5,741 bases of DNA from CBDVAK01 sp965371945 (GTDB taxonomy: Bacteria; Pseudomonadota; Gammaproteobacteria; Competibacterales; JAHEDQ01): positions 1 to 5,741 of the forward strand of contig CBDVAK010000234.1 of NCBI GenBank assembly GCA_965371945.1, given 5' to 3'. Below the pieces are notes generated by a model that was not told where the DNA came from, made no database searches, and saw only the letters and a list, made by a program, of their open reading frames with translations. A program made the position numbers and the translations under genes. Of this stretch, positions 1 to 5,130 are shown piece after piece; position 1 is the first letter of the stretch, and each line of letters opens with the position of its first letter.

Positions 1-196
1 GTACACCCGCGGCGTGCGGGACTTGCAGTCCGGCCGGGAACCTGTTTGTGACGGGTATACTTCCGCAGATGTTCGCGAGCGAAAAATCAGTCTGCCAGGC
101 GACTGGAAGCCTCTCGTTGTCGGGAGACTGCGTTCCCGGTTCGGTGGGTTGCGCAGGCCCGACCCTGCTTTCCGGGTTGCGATCACTGGTTCGCGC
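1..196. other. 5' flank with no supported gene
   Basis: The reading frame of the first gene stays open back to a GTG at position 14, but the added 61 residues are rich in Arg, Gly and Pro, show no recognisable motif, and would bury the hydrophobic export segment that begins at residue 1 of the shorter version. I therefore treat this stretch as non-coding or the tail of an upstream unit. I see only a small inverted repeat (GCAGG at 153-157 with CCTGC at 164-168) and no convincing promoter or ribosome binding site. Confidence 0.4.
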
Positions 197-1120
197 ATGA
201 AGGTCTATTGGATAGGTCTGTTTCTGGTGCCGGTACTGTACGCAGTACTGGAACCGTGGTGGCCCTGGTCCGCGGACATGCGCCACGGCGGACGTATCAA
301 GGTGCTCGACACCAGAGAAGTACGCGTGGATGGCAAACAGGGCGCAACATTTTCCGAACTGTCGGACTTGGCCTACGACCCGCACACCGGGCTGCTCTAT
401 GGTGTCAGTAACTGGGGTTTGTTATACACGATGGTGTTGAGAATCGAGCAGGATGCGATCACGGATCTTCAAGTGTTGTCGACCGTCCCGCTGCGCAGCA
501 AGAATGGCGAACCCTATGAACGCGAATACGCTGATGCCGAGGGGCTGACACTTTCGCCCAAGGGGCTGGTCGTCTCTTTTGAACGCAATCCGAGGGTGGT
601 GCGATACGGTGTCGACGGTGTGGAGAAAAAGACACTGACTTTGCCGGTGCCGTTGCGGAGCAAGCAGCGATATCGGGAGAGAAACATGATGCTGGAAGCG
701 GTCGTGTGGCATCCGCAGCACGGCATTATCACAGCGCCGGAAGTGCCCCTGAAGAAAGCCGACCAAAGTCAGCATACCCTCTATGCCAGAGGGCATCGGT
801 GGAAACTGGATGCATCGGGTTCCATAACGGCGATGGCTGTGACGGCCGACGGAAACCTGCTCGTACTCGAGGACACACGCCACTGGCTGACCGGGCGAAG
901 ACTGATCGTACTCAGCCAGTTGCAGCTGGTGAACTGTGTGGAGGATCGATGCCCGGTTCGACGCTTTGCTGGTCTTGACAGCGATCCGGGATGGCGGCTG
1001 GATAGGTTTGAAGGTCTGACCAGGGTGGGTGGAAATCGCTATCTGATGATAAGTGACTCCGACCAGGGGCCCTCTGGGCGGACACTGCTGCTATATTTCG
1101 AATTGCGGCAATCTGATTGA
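197..1120 (+). CDS. Exported/anchored phytase-like esterase family protein
   Basis: The 307-residue product begins with a hydrophobic segment (about residues 4-19, GLFLVPVLYAVL core) that reads as a signal peptide or N-terminal anchor, so the body should sit in the periplasm. The rest fits the 'esterase-like activity of phytase family' beta-propeller fold: FSELSDLAYDP (52-62) followed by a 'LLYGVSNWG' strand, DAEGL (113-117) with a 'VVSFERNPRV' strand, LEAVVWHP (166-173), and RFEGLTRVGGNRYLMISDSD near the C-terminus (270-289). These spaced Asp/Glu-Gly-Leu motifs are typical of that family. The substrate is unknown and many members are named only by similarity. ATG 197 is chosen because the hydrophobic segment follows it directly; no good Shine-Dalgarno precedes it, which leaves the start uncertain. 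The stop lies 138 bases before modA, and a candidate mod promoter overlaps it, so the gene is probably a separate unit. Confidence 0.75.
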   Translation: MKVYWIGLFLVPVLYAVLEPWWPWSADMRHGGRIKVLDTREVRVDGKQGATFSELSDLAYDPHTGLLYGVSNWGLLYTMVLRIEQDAITDLQVLSTVPLRSKNGEPYEREYADAEGLTLSPKGLVVSFERNPRVVRYGVDGVEKKTLTLPVPLRSKQRYRERNMMLEAVVWHPQHGIITAPEVPLKKADQSQHTLYARGHRWKLDASGSITAMAVTADGNLLVLEDTRHWLTGRRLIVLSQLQLVNCVEDRCPVRRFAGLDSDPGWRLDRFEGLTRVGGNRYLMISDSDQGPSGRTLLLYFELRQSD

Positions 1121-1145
1121 AAGTATCGCTATAACTCAATATTGC
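1117..1145 (+). promoter_or_regulatory. Candidate sigma-70 promoter for the mod operon with ModE-like half site
   Basis: TTGAAA (1117-1122) is one base off the -35 consensus and is followed after 17 bases by TATTGC (1140-1145), a weak -10. The -35 overlaps the stop codon of the preceding gene. Between the two boxes lies ATCGCTATAA (1125-1134), which resembles one arm of the known ModE operator (ATCGnTATATA). GCTATA (1128-1133) and TATTGC (1140-1145) form an imperfect dyad with a 6-base spacer. The second ModE arm is poor and the dyad is shorter than in E. coli, so repression by a ModE protein is only an inference from position and half-site similarity. Confidence 0.4.
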
Positions 1146-1160
1146 CACCTGCGGCGATAC
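1123..1160 (+). repeat. Inverted repeat in modA leader (outer arms)
   Basis: GTATCGC (1123-1129) and GCGATAC (1154-1160) are perfect 7-base inverted copies separated by 24 bases. They bracket the candidate -10 region. They could be an operator pair on DNA, or an RNA stem if transcription starts upstream of them. The right arm is shared with the hairpin at 1157-1175. Confidence 0.5.
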
Positions 1161-1175
1161 CCCGTGGTAGGGTAT
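1157..1175 (+). repeat. Hairpin in modA leader
   Basis: ATACCC (1157-1162) and GGGTAT (1170-1175) are perfect 6-base inverted copies around a 7-base loop (CGTGGTA). The left arm reuses bases 1157-1160 of the larger inverted repeat, so the two structures exclude each other in RNA. No T-run follows, so it is not an intrinsic terminator by itself. Confidence 0.5.
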
Positions 1176-1244
1176 GGGCCGCGGTCGAAAGGTCATCATC
1201 CACGATTATTGCGGTCCGGCAGGGTTCATTCGTTTTTAAGATCC

Positions 1245-1250
1245 GAGGGG
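1245..1250 (+). promoter_or_regulatory. Ribosome binding site deciding the modA start
   Basis: GAGGGG at 1245-1250 lies 8 bases before ATG 1259. It selects this ATG over the in-frame codon at 1142, and the selected start puts the signal peptide at the N-terminus. Confidence 0.7.
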
Positions 1251-1258
1251 TTGAAAGC

Positions 1259-2059
1259 ATGTATGCCCTCGATACCGTCCGGAATCGGCTTTGCCACCTG
1301 CTGCTTGCCGTCATGGTTTTGCTTGGGCCCGGTGCGGTGACTGCCAGCCCGGTGCGGGTCGCGGCGGCTTCCAGCCTGCAGTTCATGCTGGCCGATATCG
1401 GGCGCGCATTCAGTGCCGACGGAGGCGAAGCACTGCAGATCAGCTACGGGTCGTCGGGCAACCTGACCCGGCAGATCATGCGCGGGGCGCCCTTCGATGT
1501 TTTTTTCAGTGCCGCTCGGGTCTACGTGCAGAAACTGGCGGATCAGGGTCTGCTGCGGGGCGCTCCGCGAGTCTATGCCCGGGGCAGGCTGGTGCTGTTC
1601 ATCCCTGAGCGTTCTTCGCTGCGCGCCGACGATACCTTGCAGACACTCGCCGAGGCGGCTGTACAGGGACGCTTGCGACGCCTCGCAATCGCCAACCCGG
1701 CGCATGCCCCCTACGGGCTTGCCGCGCAGCAGACGTTGCAGGCGCTGGGTCTTGCCGGGGTGCTCGGCGACAAGCTGGTGCTGGGTGAGAATGCTGCGCA
1801 GACAACCCAATTCGCGCTCACCGGGGCTGTCGATGCCGCCCTTATTCCCCGCGCCATGGTGTCGGTTCCCGAGGTGCGGGATCGTGGCCGCTATATGTTG
1901 GTCCCCGAGCAACTGCATGCACCGCTGGACCAGTATCTTGTGGTAGTCGATGACGGCAACCCGCAGGTCGGCGAGTTCGTGCGCTTGATGGCCTCGGCCC
2001 GGGCCTCGGAAATTCTCGAACGCTACGGGTTCGAGGTTGCCGGGCCGGTGCCGCCCTAG
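1259..2059 (+). CDS. modA: Molybdate ABC transporter, periplasmic substrate-binding protein ModA
   Basis: This 266-residue protein captures molybdate (and probably tungstate) in the periplasm and delivers it to ModB. A Sec signal peptide is clear: basic n-region (R8, R10), hydrophobic core LLLAVMVLLG, and a likely cut after VTA at residue 29. The mature part starts VRVAAASSLQ (32-41), then YGSSGNLTRQI (63-73) and GAPFDVFFSA (76-85); the serines in the first two motifs correspond to oxyanion ligands known in ModA. ANPAHAPYG (145-153) carries a Tyr resembling the ligand Tyr of Azotobacter-type ModA2. GAVDAALIP (189-197) and the C-terminal 'ASARASEILERYGFEV' match the family ending. Length is normal (E. 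coli ModA is 257 residues). The usual 'SAD' after the DVFxS motif is SAA here (A86). The start is ATG 1259 on the evidence of the ribosome binding site and signal peptide. It is first in modABC. Confidence 0.93.
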   Translation: MYALDTVRNRLCHLLLAVMVLLGPGAVTASPVRVAAASSLQFMLADIGRAFSADGGEALQISYGSSGNLTRQIMRGAPFDVFFSAARVYVQKLADQGLLRGAPRVYARGRLVLFIPERSSLRADDTLQTLAEAAVQGRLRRLAIANPAHAPYGLAAQQTLQALGLAGVLGDKLVLGENAAQTTQFALTGAVDAALIPRAMVSVPEVRDRGRYMLVPEQLHAPLDQYLVVVDDGNPQVGEFVRLMASARASEILERYGFEVAGPVPP

Positions 2060-2071
2060 GCGGCGCCGGCC
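2043..2071 (+). promoter_or_regulatory. Strong GC hairpin across the modA stop codon, modA-modB junction
   Basis: Bases 2043-2055 pair with 2059-2071: 13 consecutive pairs, all G-C except one G-U (2049/2065), closed by a CTA triloop (2056-2058). The modA stop TAG (2057-2059) sits in the loop and first closing pair. The stem ends 12 bases before ATG of modB. Only GGTTGTCTGCAT follows, with no U-tract, so it is unlikely to be a full intrinsic terminator. Placement fits an mRNA-stabilising or attenuating element that lets modA be expressed above modBC, or one that couples modB translation to ribosomes finishing modA. The structure is read directly; the role is inferred. Confidence 0.75.
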
Positions 2072-2083
2072 GGTTGTCTGCAT

Positions 2084-2743
2084 ATGGACTGGGGCGCGCT
2101 GATTCTTTCGCTGCAACTAGCGGGCTGGACCACCCTGCTGCTGTTGTTTGTCGCGTTGTTCATTTCCTGGAACCTGGCCTGGCGGGTGTTTCCGGGGCGC
2201 CATCTGATCGAAGCGGTGGTGGCGTTGCCTCTGGTGTTGCCGCCGACGGTGCTGGGGTACTACCTGCTGGTGGCGTTCAGCCCGGGTTCGCCGCTGGGCG
2301 CCGCCTATCAGGCATTGTCGGGCCATACACTGGTGTTCTCTTTCGGCGGTTTGTTGCTGGGTTCGATCATCTATAGTCTGCCGTTCGCCGTGCAGCCCAT
2401 GCTGAGAGCTTTCGAGAGTATTCCGGTGAGCCTGCGTGAGGCCGCCTGGTGCAGCGGACTGGGAAGATGGCAGACCTTCCTGAAAGTGGAGCTGCCACTG
2501 GCCTGGCCCGGCATCCTGTCGGGCATGGTACTGTCGTTCGCCCATACTCTGGGAGAGTTCGGTGTGGTGTTGATGGTGGGCGGCAACATCCCCGGCCAGA
2601 CCCGCACTATTTCGATTGCCATCTACGACAAGGTGCAGATGTTCGACCAGCGCGGTGCGGGAATCATGTCGCTGACCCTGTTGATCCTCGCCTTCGTAAC
2701 TGTCAGCACGGTTTATACTTTCAACCGCCGCAGGGTGCGCTGA
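2084..2743 (+). CDS. modB: Molybdate ABC transporter permease ModB
   Basis: The 219-residue inner-membrane protein forms the molybdate channel as a homodimer. Five hydrophobic segments are visible at about residues 6-31, 41-65, 83-105, 142-167 and 194-213. The cytoplasmic coupling loop that docks on the ATPase is intact and matches the EAA pattern exactly: EAA (119-121), three residues, Gly125, nine residues, Val135-x-Leu-Pro (137-138). The 'LPLVLPPTVLGYYLL' stretch (48-62), the 'HTLGEFGVVLMVGGNIPG' stretch (154-171) and 'TISIAIYD' (175-182) are hallmarks of ModB and close relatives. Length is near that of E. coli ModB (229). ATG 2084 has no obvious Shine-Dalgarno and lies just behind the GC hairpin over the modA stop, suggesting translational coupling to modA. 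Its TGA directly abuts the modC GTG. A sulfate or tungstate permease is the main alternative; the ModA and ModC neighbours favour molybdate. Confidence 0.93.
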   Translation: MDWGALILSLQLAGWTTLLLLFVALFISWNLAWRVFPGRHLIEAVVALPLVLPPTVLGYYLLVAFSPGSPLGAAYQALSGHTLVFSFGGLLLGSIIYSLPFAVQPMLRAFESIPVSLREAAWCSGLGRWQTFLKVELPLAWPGILSGMVLSFAHTLGEFGVVLMVGGNIPGQTRTISIAIYDKVQMFDQRGAGIMSLTLLILAFVTVSTVYTFNRRRVR

Positions 2744-3868
2744 GTGTTGCCCGGCCTCAGTGCCAGGATCGTGCAGCGCCGTCCCATACCGCTGGATGCC
2801 GAGATCCGCTGTGAACCCGGCAAGGTATTGGCTCTGGTCGGGCCGTCCGGAAGTGGCAAGTCAACGCTGTTGCGTTGCATCGCCGGACTCAACCGGCCCC
2901 GACAGGGCCAGGTAAGCAGCGATGGGGAAAGCTGGCTGGATACCGACCGCCAGATCGATTTACCAGCGCAGCAGCGACGGGTGGGATTCCTGTTTCAGGA
3001 TTACGCTTTGTTTCCGCACATGTCGGCGCTCGACAACGTGGCCATCGCGCTGCCAAAGAACGGCACCGGCAATCGGCGCGAGCGGGCAGCCGGGTTGCTG
3101 AAGCGGGTGCATCTGGGAGGTTTGGAACAGCGCCGCCCCGCGGCCCTGTCCGGGGGGCAGCAGCAGCGCGTGGCACTGGCCCGGGCGCTGGCCCGCGACC
3201 CCCGGGTGCTGTTGCTGGACGAGCCATTCTCCGCGGTCGATCAGGTCACCCGCAGGAAATTGCGCATGGAGATGTCGCGACTGATCGCGGACTTGAATAT
3301 TCCGGTGGTCCTGGTGACACACGATCTCGACGAGGCCTCCATGCTGGCGGACCGGATCACGGTTTTGCACAACGGTACGACCCTGCAGACGGATGCGCCC
3401 GACAAGCTCATGCGGCAACCCGATTCCGCTCTGGTCGCAAGGCTCATCGATATTCGCAACCTGTTCGAGGCGAAACTCATCGACCACGATCCCGACCACC
3501 ATTGCTCGCGTATCCGCTGGGAGGGCACCGAGCTGGAGGCCGGTTATTGCCCGGAGTTTCGGTGTGGGGAGTCCCTGTGGTGGTGCATCCAGCCGGCCGA
3601 AGTGCTGCTGCATCGCCGCCGCCAGCCTTCCCGGGGTGTGCGCGAAAACCCGGTCCACGGCATCATCGCCGACATGCTCACGGTGGGTGGCATGACCACG
3701 GTCGCCGTGACGGTGAACGGAGCCCGGCAGCGGACGCTTTATATGGATCTGCCGATCCACGTGGTGGATCGCAACAGCCTCGCCGTCGGCGAACAAGTAG
3801 GGGTTTCGATCCTGAAACACTCCCTGCATTTGATACGCAGATCCGACGACGACCGCCATACGGTCTAA
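2744..3868 (+). CDS. modC: Molybdate ABC transporter ATP-binding protein ModC
   Basis: This 374-residue cytoplasmic ATPase drives ModB. All nucleotide-binding motifs are present: Walker A GPSGSGKST (33-41), Q-loop FLFQDYALFPH (82-92), signature LSGGQQQR (135-142), Walker B VLLLDEP (155-161), D-loop SAVD (163-166) and switch His in VTHDLDEA (191-198). The C-terminal part (about 230-374) is a regulatory extension ending in a TOBE/Mop-like domain (about 305-366, 'DRNSLAVGEQVGVSILKHSLHLI'), which in family members binds oxyanion or senses it. The middle of the extension (GYCPEFRCGESLWWCIQP) has three Cys and two Trp, which I do not recognise as a known site. The start is GTG 2744, immediately after the modB stop; TTG 2747 is a close alternative. 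It is slightly longer than E. coli ModC (352). CysA-type or other oxyanion ATPases are the alternative, but context supports ModC. Confidence 0.92.
   Translation: MLPGLSARIVQRRPIPLDAEIRCEPGKVLALVGPSGSGKSTLLRCIAGLNRPRQGQVSSDGESWLDTDRQIDLPAQQRRVGFLFQDYALFPHMSALDNVAIALPKNGTGNRRERAAGLLKRVHLGGLEQRRPAALSGGQQQRVALARALARDPRVLLLDEPFSAVDQVTRRKLRMEMSRLIADLNIPVVLVTHDLDEASMLADRITVLHNGTTLQTDAPDKLMRQPDSALVARLIDIRNLFEAKLIDHDPDHHCSRIRWEGTELEAGYCPEFRCGESLWWCIQPAEVLLHRRRQPSRGVRENPVHGIIADMLTVGGMTTVAVTVNGARQRTLYMDLPIHVVDRNSLAVGEQVGVSILKHSLHLIRRSDDDRHTV
3851..3865 (+). repeat. Small hairpin at the 3' end of modC
   Basis: GACCG (3851-3855) and CGGTC (3861-3865) are perfect inverted copies with a 5-base loop, ending one base before the modC stop codon TAA. 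No U-run follows. It is too short to call a terminator and may be chance, but it sits exactly at the boundary between modC and the glycosidase gene. Confidence 0.3.
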
Positions 3869-3874
3869 ACACCT

Positions 3875-5050
3875 GTGAGCTACCCGGTCAGCCAGACTCG
3901 TGCAGGTGTCAGCGGTTTGAGGCGACAAACCATCATCGCTATGGCTCTGGTGTTTTCTGCTCTTGTCAGGGCCGATGTCCCGCAATCATCGCAGTCGGCG
4001 CTCGACTGGATCGAGGTCAGCACGGACGGCACCCATTTCGTGACAAGAGAATCCGGTACACCGTTCGCGCCGTGGGGCCTCAACTACGACCGTGATTCAG
4101 CGCATCGGCTGCTCGAGGACTACTGGATCGAAGAGTGGTCGACCGTGGTCGAGGATTTCAGGGAGATGCGGGCCCTGGGGGCCAACACGGTCAGGATTCA
4201 CCTGCAACTGAACGCCTTCATGCAAAGTGCAAAGCAAGCGAATCCCGCGGCGCTACAGCAATTGCGACGGCTGATCGAGGTGGCGGCCGGAACCCGCCTG
4301 TACCTGATCCTGACGGGCCTTGGCACCTACCGCAGGGAAGACGTGCCAGATTGGTACCGAGAGTTGGACGAAGCGGCGCGGTGGGAAGTGCAGGCATCGT
4401 TCTGGGAGGCGGTCGCGCAGGTCGCTCGTGACCGCCCGGCCGTCCTCGCGTACGACTTGATGAATGAACCGCTGGTACCCGGCGAACGTTCACCCCGTCG
4501 TGGAGACTGGCTGGCGGGGAAACTAGGCGACCGGTACTTCGCCCAGTACATCACGCTGGATCTAAGGGGGCGAAGCAGCGAGGAAGTGGCCGCTTCCTGG
4601 GTGCAAGGTCTTGTTACGGCAATACGCAAACATGATCGCCGCCATCTGGTCACCGTCGGTGTGGCCGCGATACCTTCCGCCGCGAGGTCCTACATTTATG
4701 GGCCAGGGGCAAGCGGCGCACTCGACTTCGTCAGCATTCATCTGTACCCGGAAAGCGGCAGGATGGAAGACGCCATCGCGCAAACGGTGCTCTATTCGCT
4801 CGGGAAACCGCTGGTGGTGAGCGAGATTTTCCCGCTCGGCTGCGAAATCGGCGTGCTGGCGCAGTTTATCGTGGCTACACGGGATCGCGTGTCGGGATGG
4901 CTTGGCTTCTACTGGGGGCAAACTGCGGCCGAGCTTTCGGCAGCCGCCGGAGACCGCCACTCGCCGACGCTCGACTGGTTGCGCTATTTCCACGCCGGAG
5001 CGGTATGTGACGAGCAGGCCTTCGTGGCCCCGGTGACAGAGGCCGATTGA
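3875..5050 (+). CDS. Exported GH5-type glycoside hydrolase (cellulase family)
   Basis: The 391-residue product carries a Sec signal (RRQ then TIIAMALVFSALV, likely cut after VRA at residue 33), so it acts in the periplasm or outside. The body is a clan GH-A (beta/alpha)8 enzyme: WGLNYDRD (69-76), GANTVRIHL with Arg107, the acid/base in DLMNEP with Asn197-Glu198, SIHLYP with His289 and Tyr291, the likely nucleophile Glu317 in KPLVVSEIF, and a barrel-end Trp347 in GFYWGQ. Both catalytic Glu and the conserved Arg, Asn, His, Tyr and Trp are present, so it should be active; a beta-1,4-glucan or mannan bond is the usual GH5 target, but the substrate cannot be read here. GTG 3875 lacks a ribosome binding site. 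TTG 3917 (residue 15) has AGGTG 8 bases upstream and gives a neat signal peptide, so it may be the true start. The gene lies 6 or 48 bases after modC, implying co-transcription. Confidence 0.85.
   Translation: MSYPVSQTRAGVSGLRRQTIIAMALVFSALVRADVPQSSQSALDWIEVSTDGTHFVTRESGTPFAPWGLNYDRDSAHRLLEDYWIEEWSTVVEDFREMRALGANTVRIHLQLNAFMQSAKQANPAALQQLRRLIEVAAGTRLYLILTGLGTYRREDVPDWYRELDEAARWEVQASFWEAVAQVARDRPAVLAYDLMNEPLVPGERSPRRGDWLAGKLGDRYFAQYITLDLRGRSSEEVAASWVQGLVTAIRKHDRRHLVTVGVAAIPSAARSYIYGPGASGALDFVSIHLYPESGRMEDAIAQTVLYSLGKPLVVSEIFPLGCEIGVLAQFIVATRDRVSGWLGFYWGQTAAELSAAAGDRHSPTLDWLRYFHAGAVCDEQAFVAPVTEAD
3904..3908 (+). promoter_or_regulatory. Possible ribosome binding site for alternative TTG start of the GH5 gene
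   Basis: AGGTG at 3904-3908 lies 8 bases before an in-frame TTG at 3917. The product would begin (M)RRQTIIAM, a compact signal peptide. No comparable site precedes the GTG at 3875. Confidence 0.4.
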
Positions 5051-5060
5051 CCCATGGCTT

Positions 5061-5094
5061 GCCCGCTTTGTTCTGCTCCTCGACAAATACGGGC
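5061..5094 (+). repeat. Interrupted hairpin between the GH5 gene and the repeat-protein gene
   Basis: GCCCG (5061-5065) pairs with CGGGC (5090-5094), and inside it TTTGT (5067-5071) pairs with ACAAA (5083-5087), giving ten pairs interrupted by one base on the left and two on the right, with an 11-base loop. No U-tract follows directly (a short TTCTTTT occurs at 5121-5127). It could be a weak or Rho-assisted terminator or a leader structure. The rest of the 5051-5130 gap shows no clear promoter; ATG 5097 opens only a 10-codon frame. Confidence 0.4.
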
Positions 5095-5130
5095 GCATGA
5101 TCCGGGGTGTCATCATCCACTTCTTTTAAC

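Noticed and set aside
153..168. GCAGG/CCTGC inverted repeat in the 5' flank
   Set aside because: Five-base arms are expected by chance in GC-rich DNA and no gene boundary or promoter is seen there.
14..196. Extension of the first gene back to a GTG at position 14
   Set aside because: It would place about 61 residues without recognisable motif before the hydrophobic export segment; ATG 197 gives a normal N-terminus.
1125..1145. A complete ModE operator
   Set aside because: Only one arm resembles the consensus; the second arm and the spacing do not match, so it is listed only as a half site.
1233..1237. T-run TTTTT as part of an intrinsic terminator before modA
   Set aside because: No stable GC stem lies directly before it, and it is only about 20 bases from the modA start.
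1121..1258. A molybdenum cofactor (Moco) riboswitch in the mod leader
   Set aside because: The position would suit one, but I could not match the known conserved core by eye; a covariance-model search would be needed.
1226..2116. Long open frame on the - strand opposite modA (about 296 codons)
   Set aside because: It is antisense to a clear modA and its translation is rich in His, Gln and Arg with no motif, typical of the complement of a GC-rich gene.
2960..3985. Long - strand open frame opposite modC (about 341 codons)
   Set aside because: It mirrors the conserved ATPase coding sequence and shows no motif of its own.
2875..4095. Long + strand open frame (about 406 codons) overlapping modC and the GH5 gene
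   Set aside because: It is out of frame with intact modC and GH5 motifs, and its Arg/Pro/Gly-rich product shows no domain.
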